From positions 620,001 through 684,000 of the forward strand of contig NZ_CP152376.1 in the NCBI RefSeq assembly GCF_038784515.1: a DNA stretch of 64,000 nucleotides, written 5' to 3'. The translations under genes and the position numbers were made by a program. A model generated the notes under the pieces. That model was not told where the DNA came from, ran no database searches, and saw nothing but the letters and a program-made list of their open reading frames with translations. Positions 26,329-36,300 of this stretch are shown in pieces. The stretch's first letter is position 1; each line of letters opens with the position of its first letter. The DNA comes from Rhodoferax sp. GW822-FHT02A01 (lineage in GTDB: Bacteria > Pseudomonadota > Gammaproteobacteria > Burkholderiales > Burkholderiaceae_C).

Positions 26329-27603
26329 ATGACCACCCAATTCCCACGCAAATTCAAGGACAGGGAAGAGCGCCGGCACGTGCGCATGCCGCACCACCCC
26401 GAACGCCGCAAGGAAGAGCGCAGGCGCGAAGAGCTGGAATGGATCCCCCTGTTTCGCGACATCCCACCGGCGCAGCTCAGGGATGCACTGGCGGACTGTG
26501 AAGTTCTGGAACTACCAGCCGACACCCGACTGCTCTCGCCGGGAGAAATCAACCACAGCATCTTCATCCCCCTGTCCGGCACCGTGGTGGTCCGGCTCAA
26601 CAGTGGACAGGGTGCGACTTCTGAAATCCCCATCGTCAACGGCGAATGCGTGGGCGAAATGTCTGCCATTGACGGCAAGGCCGTATCGGCCCTGGTCATC
26701 GCGGTCAGCGAAACACGGGTACTGAAAATTCCAGCGGACATATTCTGGGATCGACTGATGACCATGCCCAGCGTGGCACGCAATCTGCAGAGAACCTTGA
26801 GCGAGCGGGTACGCAGAACCAACGACCTCGCCCTGAAGGCCCAAAGGGAACAGCTGGAGTTGATGCATTTGCGCAAGGAGCTGGCCGTTGCCACCCAATT
26901 GCAGGCCAGCATGTTGCCGCTGCAACGCCCCATCTTCCAGCAACGTCCCGAACTTGACGTGTGTGGCTTCATGGAGCCGGCCTCCAACGTGGGTGGCGAT
27001 CTCTTTGACGCATTTTTTGTGGACGACCACCAGTTGTTTTTCTGCATCGGTGATGTGTCGGGGCACGGCGTGGCGTCGGCACTGTTCATGGCGCGGGCCA
27101 TTGGTCTGTTGCGCCTGCTGGCGATCAAGACCGATGACCCCAGCCAGTTGCTCACGGAACTCAATGACAGACTCTGCATCGCCAACGAGACGAATATCTT
27201 CCTGACTATTTTCTGTGGCTTCTACGATGTCCGCTCCGGGCAAGTGCGTTACTCCAATGGCGGGCACTGCGCACCACTGCTGCTGACGCACACCGGCGCG
27301 CGTTTTCTGCCGGTGCCCAAAGGCCCGCTCATTGGCGCGTTTGAGGGCGTTCGATTTGGAAAAGAGCACCAGACGCTGCAACTCGGCGAGCTGCTTTTTT
27401 GCTACACGGACGGTGTGACCGAGGCGCAGATGCCCGATGGCACCGAATATTCGGAGGAACGCTGCATCAACCTGCTGCAGGCCAGCCGGCACCTGACGCT
27501 GGCTGAACTGCTGGACACGGTGCGCTTCGACGTGGCACGGTTCACCGACAAGCAGGTGCTGGATGATGATTGCACCATGCTGGCGGTCAAGCGGCTGCGC
27601 TGA
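26329..27603 (+). CDS. cyclic-nucleotide-binding-like PP2C/SpoIIE (RsbU-type) phosphatase
   Basis: 424-residue protein. A very basic, arginine-rich N-terminus (about 1-38) is followed by a cyclic nucleotide-binding fold (about 45-150, with GTVVVRL, ECVGEMSAIDG and SALVIAVSE). A coiled-coil linker (about 160-200, QREQLELMHLRKELAVATQL) leads to a SpoIIE/PP2C domain (about 205-422). Metal-ligand motifs are VGGDLFDAF, IGDVSGHGVASALFMA, YTDGVTEA and DDDCTMLAV. This should dephosphorylate the RsbV-like protein, with activity set by the sensory domain. The same pairing of sensor and partner-switching parts recurs in the convergent SulP gene. Confidence 0.92.
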   Translation: MTTQFPRKFKDREERRHVRMPHHPERRKEERRREELEWIPLFRDIPPAQLRDALADCEVLELPADTRLLSPGEINHSIFIPLSGTVVVRLNSGQGATSEIPIVNGECVGEMSAIDGKAVSALVIAVSETRVLKIPADIFWDRLMTMPSVARNLQRTLSERVRRTNDLALKAQREQLELMHLRKELAVATQLQASMLPLQRPIFQQRPELDVCGFMEPASNVGGDLFDAFFVDDHQLFFCIGDVSGHGVASALFMARAIGLLRLLAIKTDDPSQLLTELNDRLCIANETNIFLTIFCGFYDVRSGQVRYSNGGHCAPLLLTHTGARFLPVPKGPLIGAFEGVRFGKEHQTLQLGELLFCYTDGVTEAQMPDGTEYSEERCINLLQASRHLTLAELLDTVRFDVARFTDKQVLDDDCTMLAVKRLR

Positions 27604-27639
27604 GACAGCTGCTGCCGCCTCGGCGCAAAGTCCACCCCA

Positions 27640-29868
27640 CTATTTGTTGACGACGCTGAGCATGCTGTCGCCCCATACCGCGCTGGGCGTCTCCCACTCC
27701 TGGGCCAACACGGCCGAGGTGCTGCGCACACGTTGAGACAACTCCCTGGCAATGTTGCGGGTGATCTTGAGCGCCGCTTGCGGGTGGTCGCGTACCAAGG
27801 CGGCGATGCCCTGGTTGTCCAACAGTACCGCCTGCACCGGCGTATCCGCCGTTACCGTTGCCGACCGGGTGTTGCCGTCAATCAAACCCATCTCACCGAC
27901 AAACTGGCCCGGACCAAAGGTTGCCAGCCGCATGGAGCTGGCACCCGCCCCCGCCAGAATGCTGACCTGCCCGGACTGCAACATCCACACGCCGTTGGAA
28001 GGATCGTCCTTGCGAAACAGCGCCATGCCGGCTTCCACTTGGCGCTCCTCGGCCACCATCAGCACGGCAGTGATTTCGTCTTCATCCAGCCCCCGCAGCA
28101 AGCTGTTGCCTTCGACGACGCGCGCGGCCTGTGCCCTGGGCAGAGCGGTTGCGTTTTGCAACACCCATTCCTCGCAACGCTCCAGGCCGCGGTCCAGATC
28201 AATGCACTGATCCAGCACTGGAACACTGTCCAGAGCAGTCTGCAGACTGGGCACACGGCACTTGGACAAGCCGGCTATCACCACCTGCAGGTTGCGCTCC
28301 TTGAGTGCACGCACCAGCCAGAGCACTGCGTCACGACCGCTGGGGTCTGCATCCTGCACGGCACTGACGTCTATGACCGCGCAGATGCAGTCTTCGTCAA
28401 GCTCATCCGCCAACTGGGTGATGCGCGCACTGTTGCCGAAAAACAGATGGCCAGTCATGCGCAGCACACCCACGTGGTGGGCCAGATGCGTCAGCGCATC
28501 CGCTTCCGCAAGCGTGCGTATGCGGCGGGAGCGCACGCCATCCAGATACACCCAACGCGCGGTCAGGTTGGCCGAAACACGGCGCAACACCACCAGACAG
28601 GACAGCCCCACACCTGCAAAAGTAGCCCAGATCAGATTGCCAAAAAAACCCACCAGCGAAATCACCACCGTGATCCAGAAGCCCAGGTCACTGGCTTGCG
28701 GCCTGGTCCAGCGGCGGGTATGCACAACCTGCGACAGGCTTTCCAGGAACGCCGGGCTCACCATCATGGTCGACTGCAGTATCAGCAACCCGGCCGCCAG
28801 ACCGGCTGGCAACGCCATGAGCCAGGGATTGAGGAACGCCAGTCCAATGCCGCTGACCGCAAAGCAGACAAAAGACGTCATACGCCCCCGTCCGCCCGAG
28901 AGCCTGGCCGCAACGCTGTACACCGGGCTACCGCTGCAGGGCAAGCTGCCCACCAAGGCGCCCACCATATTGGCCCCACCCAAGGCGATCAACTCGCGGT
29001 CTGCGCTGAATCTCGCACCGAACCGAATCTCCATGGTGCTGGCCGCGGTGAATGTCTCGAGCACCATTACCAGAGCCAGCGTAATGGTTGCCGGAATGCC
29101 CTGCTTGATCAGCACGCCAAGGTGCACGCCATGGAGTGACGGCCACAGCGCTGCGGACATCCATTGCACGGGATCCTGCCCGCCTGAAGCCGCTTCCGAC
29201 TCCACGTGCAGCCCCCCTAGAAGCATCACACACAGCAAACCCGAGAGCAGCACCATGACGACTGTGGGAAGGAATCGCAACAGGTGCAAACGCCGCTGAA
29301 CCGGCGGCCAGGCCAGATGCACCGCCAACATGGTTGCCGCCGTCAGGCCTGCGGCCACTCCACCCGCGTCCACCTTGTGCGCAGCCAGCACGAGCAGGAT
29401 CAGCGCGGTGCCATTGCTGATGCCGGAGGTCACCGGTGTAGGAATCATTTTGAACACCCGCCCCAGCCGCAACAGGCCCGACAGCAGAATCAGGAAGCTG
29501 GCGATCAGGTACATCACGCTGGCCGCAGCCAGCCCCATGCGCAATTGGGAGAGTGTCAATACGGCGTTGCTGCGTACCGGGGCATCTGACGCGAGAAGAG
29601 CCATGTTCAGCACCAATGCCGCATACGTTGCAGTGGAGGCAATGCGTGGGCCGGCGATGACGGCGCTGGAGCCCCTGAACCACAACCGCAATACGGGAAT
29701 GAACGTGATGGCCAGCAGGGTCCCCCACAGGCCAGCGCCCGCCGCCAGGGCCCCGAGAATACCCACAGATAGCAGGCTCGGGGTAAGCAGCATGGGTATG
29801 CCCTGAAGCGCGCTCTCGATACCGCCACGCAGTTCGCTGCGCCAAGCGTGAATTTTTGTAGTGGACAC
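27640..29868 (-). CDS. SulP-family anion transporter with STAS and cyclic-nucleotide-binding-like domains
   Basis: 742-residue inner-membrane protein. Residues about 15-420 hold the SulP/SLC26 transport core with many hydrophobic segments (start LQGIPMLLTPSLLSVGILGAL; family-type PCSGSPVYSVAARLSGG). A STAS domain follows (about 470-580; LFFGNSARITQLADEL, CAVIDVSAVQDADPSGRDAV). The C-terminus (about 600-720) is a cyclic nucleotide-binding-like fold (GVWMLQSGQVSIL, GQFVGEMGLIDGNTRSATV). The substrate is unknown: sulfate, bicarbonate and dicarboxylates are known for the family. It is convergent with the partner-switching operon, 36 bases between stops. Confidence 0.9.
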   Translation of the reverse strand: MSTTKIHAWRSELRGGIESALQGIPMLLTPSLLSVGILGALAAGAGLWGTLLAITFIPVLRLWFRGSSAVIAGPRIASTATYAALVLNMALLASDAPVRSNAVLTLSQLRMGLAAASVMYLIASFLILLSGLLRLGRVFKMIPTPVTSGISNGTALILLVLAAHKVDAGGVAAGLTAATMLAVHLAWPPVQRRLHLLRFLPTVVMVLLSGLLCVMLLGGLHVESEAASGGQDPVQWMSAALWPSLHGVHLGVLIKQGIPATITLALVMVLETFTAASTMEIRFGARFSADRELIALGGANMVGALVGSLPCSGSPVYSVAARLSGGRGRMTSFVCFAVSGIGLAFLNPWLMALPAGLAAGLLILQSTMMVSPAFLESLSQVVHTRRWTRPQASDLGFWITVVISLVGFFGNLIWATFAGVGLSCLVVLRRVSANLTARWVYLDGVRSRRIRTLAEADALTHLAHHVGVLRMTGHLFFGNSARITQLADELDEDCICAVIDVSAVQDADPSGRDAVLWLVRALKERNLQVVIAGLSKCRVPSLQTALDSVPVLDQCIDLDRGLERCEEWVLQNATALPRAQAARVVEGNSLLRGLDEDEITAVLMVAEERQVEAGMALFRKDDPSNGVWMLQSGQVSILAGAGASSMRLATFGPGQFVGEMGLIDGNTRSATVTADTPVQAVLLDNQGIAALVRDHPQAALKITRNIARELSQRVRSTSAVLAQEWETPSAVWGDSMLSVVNK

Positions 29869-30025
29869 CCTTTTCCCCTTGCGCAGAAAGGATGCCGAAC
29901 GTGTTACTCATTCCGGAAGCCTGACTTCCGGTTGTTCCTCGCCGATTCATTGCCCGACATCAATACGCCGGGCTATTTTGCTACGACACGGCCGTGCGAA
30001 TTGGATTGGTCGAAGAATGATGGAG

Positions 30026-30253
30026 TCAGTAACGCCGAGCCATGCAACCCAGCGCCAGACGCTCCAGGGCGCTGATGGTGTGCTCAAACCGGGCGGATGC
30101 AATCAGGGAGCGCTCCACCAGACCAGCACGTACCGACTTGGCGTACTGCTCGCGCGCCACGTCAAACGGCAGCGCAAGCATGTCACTGCCAAGACGCGTC
30201 ATGCTCTTGAGCACTGCAGGCACAGCGGCGGCGCTCTCGATAACGGGAGTCAT
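30026..30253 (-). CDS. small hypothetical protein translated with DUF3563
   Basis: 75-residue protein of unknown function, mostly helical, no signal peptide. Segments MTPVIESAAAVPAVLKSMTR and ERSLIASARFEHTISALERL are visible. Its ATG overlaps the stop of the DUF3563 gene (ATGA at 30253), indicating translational coupling and supporting it as a real gene. Confidence 0.62.
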   Translation of the reverse strand: MTPVIESAAAVPAVLKSMTRLGSDMLALPFDVAREQYAKSVRAGLVERSLIASARFEHTISALERLALGCMARRY

Positions 30254-30438
30254 CAGTGGATCGCTCCACCCAAGGCCGGGCAGTTGAGACCCGATTGCTG
30301 ACTGCGATGGTCGATTTCCCAGATGCGGCGCTCGACGTCATAGATGTCTACGGCCTGATTCAGATACTTCTCATCCAGCTCTTGTTGCGAGGGAATGTGA
30401 GGAACAAGAGCCTTGATGAGCTCAACAAAGTGGGACAT
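30253..30438 (-). CDS. DUF3563 family small protein
   Basis: 61-residue protein. The segment QQELDEKYLNQAVDIYDVER, ending RIWEIDHR, is the hallmark of DUF3563, a short family common in Burkholderiales with no established function. Start 30438 follows AAGGACTTACC. It sits under a near-consensus promoter with palindromes in and around it, so expression is probably strong and regulated. Confidence 0.82.
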   Translation of the reverse strand: MSHFVELIKALVPHIPSQQELDEKYLNQAVDIYDVERRIWEIDHRSQQSGLNCPALGGAIH

Positions 30439-30468
30439 GGTAAGTCCTTAATAAAGTGCGATGACTTA

Positions 30469-30496
30469 ATTATAAGGGTTTACCCTAGTGTTTCAA
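30469..30496 (-). promoter_or_regulatory. near-consensus sigma-70 promoter of the DUF3563 gene
   Basis: Reading the minus strand: TTGAAA (30496-30491), 16 bases, TATAAT (30474-30469). The start codon is 30 bases further. A perfect -10 box is uncommon in this GC-rich window. Confidence 0.72.
30475..30486. promoter_or_regulatory. palindrome in the promoter spacer
   Basis: AGGGT-TT-ACCCT, perfect 5-base arms, lies exactly between the -35 and -10 boxes, a classical place for a repressor operator. Confidence 0.45.
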
Positions 30497-30515
30497 CCCC
30501 TATAGACTGAAACAC
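30488..30515. promoter_or_regulatory. 8-base inverted repeat overlapping the -35 box
   Basis: GTGTTTCA (30488-30495) and TGAAACAC (30508-30515) are perfect 8-base arms 12 bases apart. One arm contains the -35 element of the DUF3563 promoter. Candidate regulator site, regulator unknown. Confidence 0.45.
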
Positions 30516-30553
30516 CCAATCCGGTGCCGTTAGGCAACGGCCTTTGCAAAGCC

Positions 30554-31138
30554 TCAGTTCGGCCCGAGTCCGATCGGTGCCGGAGCCGTGGAAACAATGC
30601 GTGAGTACAAACGGTCATACACCGGGTCGCGCGCATATTTGCCGTTGAGCGGGTCGGTGTTTTGTTCAAACGCAGTATCCAGCTCCTTCCAGTCTGCTTC
30701 TGTCAAATGCTGTATGGCTTGCGGCAGGATGATGGATTCTTCGAGCCGCATATGGTCCATGTAGGAGTCGATGTACTGCGTGCACCGCTCCTCGAAAACC
30801 TTCCTGCGGGTATCTCCCAGCAACTCCCAGGCCGACAGCAGGTGCTGCAGTGCACGCACGCCCGCCTCGCTGTGTTCGTGGTCCTGCTCCAGGCGGTTCA
30901 GGGTGTCCTTGACCTCGGGCGCAACCTTGAGCACTTTGGGAAACAGCAGCGCCGACTCCTTGGTGTGGTGCAGCTTTTCCGGGAATTCGTCGATGTAGAA
31001 CAGCATGGCCCGCAGCACGTCGAAGTATTGCTGGGCATCCTGACCGGGACCACGCTCCAGCATCATGCGCAAGGACTGCAACATGGCTGCCAGAGATGAA
31101 TGTTCTTCGCGAATGATTTGCAGACTGCTGTGTTTCAT
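30554..31138 (-). CDS. hemerythrin HHE-domain protein
   Basis: 194-residue cytoplasmic protein with a hemerythrin-like four-helix domain. Candidate di-iron ligands are His in REEHSSL, the His-His-Glu cluster in LHHTKESALLFP, EQDHEHSE, and H-x-x-x-E-E in MDHMRLEESIILP. Such proteins bind oxygen, nitric oxide or iron; the precise role is unknown. It follows pobA on the same strand with 40 bases between pobA's stop and its start. Confidence 0.88.
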   Translation of the reverse strand: MKHSSLQIIREEHSSLAAMLQSLRMMLERGPGQDAQQYFDVLRAMLFYIDEFPEKLHHTKESALLFPKVLKVAPEVKDTLNRLEQDHEHSEAGVRALQHLLSAWELLGDTRRKVFEERCTQYIDSYMDHMRLEESIILPQAIQHLTEADWKELDTAFEQNTDPLNGKYARDPVYDRLYSRIVSTAPAPIGLGPN

Positions 31139-31178
31139 GGTGACTCCTCAATTTATTGTTTCAAACTTCATACCCACT

Positions 31179-32351
<1,173 letters not shown>

Positions 32352-32425
32352 TTAAATGACTCCTGCTTTTACGAATTTCATGCTACGGCAATCATGGATC
32401 AGTTGGGGTGGAACCAGCCGCTAGC

Positions 32426-32448
32426 AGCTATCTAAAATCGTTATAGCT
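32426..32448. repeat. degenerate dispersed intergenic repeat
   Basis: AGCTAT (32426-32431) and ATAGCT (32443-32448) form an inverted repeat followed by ACCAG. The same TATAGCTACCA core occurs at 50696-50706 upstream of the nitrate operon. I associate this kind of short palindrome with Comamonadaceae intergenic regions; copy number cannot be checked here. Confidence 0.4.
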
Positions 32449-32528
32449 ACCAGTATGAAATCGCGCTTGCCAATAGGTCGTTTTGCGAACACCATGCCAC
32501 ATAATTCGCTTTTTACAGGAGACAAAAC

Positions 32529-33701
32529 GTGCAAAAACGCGTACTGATCGGCGCCATGTCCATGGCCATCGCCACTCTGTGGTCAGGTGCTGCCTTCGCT
32601 GATGGCAACACATTCAAGATCGGACTGATCCTGCCCATGACCGGACAGCAGGCCACCACGGGTCGCCAGATCGAAGCTGCAGCGCGCCTGTACATGGCGC
32701 AAAACGGTGACACGGTTGCCGGCAAGAAGATCGAGCTGATCGTCAAGGACGACACCAGCGTGCCTGACGTCACCAAGCGCATGGCACAGGAACTGGTCGT
32801 GAACGACAAGGTCAACGTACTGGCCGGCTTCGGCATCACGCCGTCCGCATTGGCCGTGGCCCCCATCGCCACCCAATCCAAGACACCGGAAGTGGTGATG
32901 GCAGCAGCCACCTCCAGCATCACGGAATCTTCGCCCTACATCATCCGCACCAGCTTCACGCTACCGCAGGCATCCGTGTCGCTAGCCGACTGGGCTCCCA
33001 AGAACGGCATCAAGAAGGTCGTCACCCTGGTGAGCGATTACGGCCCCGGCATCGATGCCGAAAAGTTCTTCAAGGAACGCCTGACCTTCAACGGCGGCCA
33101 GGTCATCGAATCCCTGCGCGTGCCCCTTCGTGGACCGGACTTTGCGCCCTTCCTGCAAAAAGTGCGTGACCTCAAGCCCGATGCGCTGTTTGTGTTTGTG
33201 CCCTCCGGTGCGGGCGCAGCAGTCATGAAGCAGTTCCTGGAACGCGGCATGGACAAAGCCGGCATCCGCCTGATCGGCACTGGTGACATCACCGATGACG
33301 ATCAACTCAACGACATGGGCGATGGCGCTTTGGGCGTGGTGACTTCCCACCACTATTCCACCTATCACCAGTCGCCTGCCAACAAGAAGTTTGTTGAGGC
33401 CTTCCAGAAAGCCAACAAGAACCTGCGCCCCAACTTCATGGCTGTGGGTGGCTATGACGGCATGCGCGTAATTTACGAAGCACTCAAGGCCACCAAGGGC
33501 AATGGCGGCGGTGACGCCCTGCTGGCCGCCATGAAGGGCCAGATCTTTGAGAGCCCACGCGGCCCGGTGTTCATCGATGCGCAGACCCGCGACATCGTGC
33601 AGAACATCTATCTGCGCAAGGTGGAACGCAAGGAAGGCCAACTCTACAACGTGGAATTCGACGTGATCAAGGACGTCAAAGACCCTGGCAAGAACCGTTA
33701 A
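32529..33701 (+). CDS. ABC transporter substrate-binding protein, branched-chain amino acid/aromatic acid type
   Basis: 390-residue periplasmic binding protein (LivJ/HAAT family). Signal peptide MQKRVLIGAMSMAIATLWSG, ending AAFA before DGNTFKIGL. Type I binding fold with the opening IGLILPMTGQQATTGRQIEA and VAGKKIELIVKDD. It is the first gene of a complete transporter operon (permeases 33711 and 34583, ATPases 35527 and 36293). Divergence from pobA suggests an aromatic acid such as 4-hydroxybenzoate as ligand rather than an amino acid; this is inference. Confidence 0.9.
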   Translation: MQKRVLIGAMSMAIATLWSGAAFADGNTFKIGLILPMTGQQATTGRQIEAAARLYMAQNGDTVAGKKIELIVKDDTSVPDVTKRMAQELVVNDKVNVLAGFGITPSALAVAPIATQSKTPEVVMAAATSSITESSPYIIRTSFTLPQASVSLADWAPKNGIKKVVTLVSDYGPGIDAEKFFKERLTFNGGQVIESLRVPLRGPDFAPFLQKVRDLKPDALFVFVPSGAGAAVMKQFLERGMDKAGIRLIGTGDITDDDQLNDMGDGALGVVTSHHYSTYHQSPANKKFVEAFQKANKNLRPNFMAVGGYDGMRVIYEALKATKGNGGGDALLAAMKGQIFESPRGPVFIDAQTRDIVQNIYLRKVERKEGQLYNVEFDVIKDVKDPGKNR

Positions 33702-33710
33702 TCGCACTCG

Positions 33711-34586
33711 ATGTTGACACTGTTATTTGACGGTATCGCCTATGGCATGCTGTTGTTCATTCTTGCTGTAGGACTGGCCGTCACCATGGGGTTGATGAAC
33801 TTCATCAACCTCGCCCACGGTGCGTTTGCGATGGTGGGGGGATACATCACGGTGTTGCTGATGCAACGCGCCGGTATGCCCTTTCTTCTGTGCCTGCCGC
33901 TGGCGTTTCTGGGTTCGGCGCTGCTCGGCGCCGTGCTGGAGCGCAGCCTGTACCGTCCGCTCTATAAAAAGCCGCACCTGGACCAGGTGCTGTTCTCCAT
34001 CGGCCTGACCTTTATGGCGGTGGCCAGTGCCGACTACTTCATTGGCTCCACCCAGCAGATCATCCAGTTGCCCGAGTGGCTCAAGGGTCGCACCGAGCTG
34101 GGCGAAGGCGCGTGGATGCTGGGCATGGGGCATTACCGCCTGTTCATCATCGCCGTCTGTACCGCGCTCACCATTGCCCTGCAATATGTGCTGGCCAAGA
34201 CCCGCTTTGGCAGCCGCCTGCGCGCCTCGGTGGATGACCAGCGCGTGGCCGCTGGACTGGGCATCAATGTGAATGTGGTGTTTCTGGCCACCTTTGCTGT
34301 GGGCTCGGGCCTGGCTGGACTCGGAGGCGCACTGGGCGCCGAGGTGCTGGGCCTGGACCCCACCTTTCCGCTGAAGTTCATGGTGTACTTTTTGATTGTG
34401 GTGGCTGTGGGCGGCACGTCCAGCATCACCGGCCCGCTGTTGGCAGCCCTGCTGCTGGGTGTGGCCGATGTGGCGGGCAAGTACTACATCCCCAAGCTGG
34501 GTGCTTTTATTGTGTATAGCCTGATGATTGCCATTCTGATCTGGCGTCCGCAGGGCCTGTTTGTGCGTCAAGGGGGCAAATCATGA
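33711..34586 (+). CDS. branched-chain-type ABC transporter permease (LivH-like)
   Basis: 291-residue inner-membrane permease with about eight hydrophobic segments. The family signature is GLMNFINLAHGAFAMVGGYI near the N-terminus, with ASVDDQRVAAGLGINV in the cytoplasmic loop that contacts the ATPases. Starts 9 bases after the binding-protein stop and overlaps the next permease gene (ATGA at 34583). Confidence 0.93.
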   Translation: MLTLLFDGIAYGMLLFILAVGLAVTMGLMNFINLAHGAFAMVGGYITVLLMQRAGMPFLLCLPLAFLGSALLGAVLERSLYRPLYKKPHLDQVLFSIGLTFMAVASADYFIGSTQQIIQLPEWLKGRTELGEGAWMLGMGHYRLFIIAVCTALTIALQYVLAKTRFGSRLRASVDDQRVAAGLGINVNVVFLATFAVGSGLAGLGGALGAEVLGLDPTFPLKFMVYFLIVVAVGGTSSITGPLLAALLLGVADVAGKYYIPKLGAFIVYSLMIAILIWRPQGLFVRQGGKS

Positions 34587-35530
34587 AAGTCCCCAAAAGC
34601 TGGGCCTGGTGGGAATATGTGCTGTGGGTATTGCTGCTGGCTTCACCGCTGGTTTTGCCAGAGCGCGCACTCATCATCAATGAGATTGCCATCGTCGCGC
34701 TGTTTGCCGTGTCACTGGATTTGATCCTGGGCTTTACCGGTATCGTGTCGTTGGGCCATGCGGCATTCTTTGGTATGGGCGCCTACGTGGCAGCCCTGTT
34801 TGCCAAGCTGGTCATGCCCGACCCATTGCTGGGTCTGGCTGCCGCCATCGTGGTGTCCACCGTATTGGGCGCCTTTTGCAGCATGACCATCATCCGTGGC
34901 AGTGACCTCACGCGCCTGATGGTGACACTGGGCGTCGGTCTGATCCTGGCAGAGCTGGCCAACAAGCTGGACTGGCTCACCGGTGGCGCCGATGGCCTGC
35001 AGGGTGTGGTCATGGGGCCGCTCCTGGGCACGTTCGAATTTGACCTGTTTGGCAAGACGGCTGCATGGTATTCCCTGACCGTGCTGCTCATCATGTTCGT
35101 GCTGGCACGCCATCTGGTGCAATCGCCTTTCGGTGCCACGCTCAAGGCCATTCGGGACAACCGTCTGCGCGCCATGGCCATCGGTATTCCGGTGACGCAA
35201 CGCATTGCGGTGGTCTACACCATTGCTGCCGGCATGGCCGGTGCGGCCGGCGGCCTGCTGGCGCAGACCAGCGGCTTTGCTTCGCTGGACGTGTTTGAGT
35301 TCCATCGCTCGGCTGACGTCATGCTGGTGTTGGTCGTGGGTGGCACGGGTTGGCTCTACGGTGGTGTGGCTGGCGCGCTGGTATTCACGCTGCTGCAGAA
35401 CGTCATCTCCGCCATCACGCCCCAGTACTGGACCTTCTGGATTGGTCTGTTCCTGGTGGTACTGGTGCTGGTCGGACGCGAGCGGCTGCTACGCCCCTGG
35501 ACCTGGTTTGGACGCGGAGGCAAGGCATGA
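34583..35530 (+). CDS. branched-chain-type ABC transporter permease (LivM-like)
   Basis: 315-residue second permease subunit. LivM signature: LILGFTGIVSLGHAAFFGMG, and the loop TLKAIRDNRLRAMAIGIPV. It overlaps livH-like upstream and the ATPase downstream by ATGA junctions, showing a tightly coupled operon. Confidence 0.93.
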   Translation: MKVPKSWAWWEYVLWVLLLASPLVLPERALIINEIAIVALFAVSLDLILGFTGIVSLGHAAFFGMGAYVAALFAKLVMPDPLLGLAAAIVVSTVLGAFCSMTIIRGSDLTRLMVTLGVGLILAELANKLDWLTGGADGLQGVVMGPLLGTFEFDLFGKTAAWYSLTVLLIMFVLARHLVQSPFGATLKAIRDNRLRAMAIGIPVTQRIAVVYTIAAGMAGAAGGLLAQTSGFASLDVFEFHRSADVMLVLVVGGTGWLYGGVAGALVFTLLQNVISAITPQYWTFWIGLFLVVLVLVGRERLLRPWTWFGRGGKA

Positions 35531-36300
35531 GCGCGCAAGACAACATCGTGCTGAGCGCGCAAGGCCTAGTCAAGGTGTTTGGTGGCATCACCGCCACCAA
35601 CAACGTGACACTGAACCTGCGCAAGGGCGCACGCCATGCGCTCATCGGCCCCAACGGTGCCGGCAAGACCACGCTGATCAACCTGCTGACCGGCGTGCTG
35701 ACGCCCACCGAAGGACGCATCACGCTCGAAGGAAACGACATCAGCAACCTGCCACCCTACCAACGGGTACGCCGGGGCATGGTGCGCACCTTCCAGATCA
35801 ACCAGCTGTTTGACACCATGACGCCCATGGAAACGCTGGCTCTCACAGTGTCGCAACAGCAAGGGCTGGGTGGCAAGTGGTGGCAGGCGCTGGGCTCCAA
35901 CAAGAACGTCACGCGCCGCTGCGAAGAACTGCTGGAGCAATTCCACCTGACCAGCGTTGCGCACCAGACCACCAATGTGCTGGCCTACGGCAAGCGCCGT
36001 CTGCTGGAAATCGCCATCGCCCTGGCCTGCGAGCCGCGCGTGCTACTGCTCGACGAGCCGGTGGCTGGCGTTCCTGCGGGCGAGCGCGAGGAGCTGCTGC
36101 AAACGGTGGCTGCGCTGCCAGCGGATGTGTCCATCCTTTTGATTGAACATGACATGGATCTTGTCTTCAGCTTTGCCAACCGCATGACGGTGCTGGTCAA
36201 CGGCACGGTGCTGACCGAAGGTTCGCCCGACGAAATCGCCAACGACCCACGGGTCAAAGAGGTGTATCTGGGCCATGGCGAAGGAGCACAGCATGGCTGA
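35527..36300 (+). CDS. branched-chain-type ABC transporter ATPase (LivG-like)
   Basis: 257-residue ATP-binding subunit. Walker A GPNGAGKTTLINLLTG, signature region represented by VLAYGKRRLLEIAIALA, Walker B VLLLDEPVAGV, switch His in LLIEHDMDLVF. ATG 35527 overlaps the livM-like stop (ATGA); an upstream in-frame reading is not needed. LivG rather than LivF by the VFGGITATNNV opening and the insertion after the Q-loop. Confidence 0.93.
   Translation: MSAQDNIVLSAQGLVKVFGGITATNNVTLNLRKGARHALIGPNGAGKTTLINLLTGVLTPTEGRITLEGNDISNLPPYQRVRRGMVRTFQINQLFDTMTPMETLALTVSQQQGLGGKWWQALGSNKNVTRRCEELLEQFHLTSVAHQTTNVLAYGKRRLLEIAIALACEPRVLLLDEPVAGVPAGEREELLQTVAALPADVSILLIEHDMDLVFSFANRMTVLVNGTVLTEGSPDEIANDPRVKEVYLGHGEGAQHG

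Noticed and set aside
30526..30545. GCCGTT-AGGC-AACGGC hairpin between the hemerythrin and DUF3563 genes
   Set aside because: Short stem without a proper T tract in the direction of the hemerythrin transcript; too weak to call.
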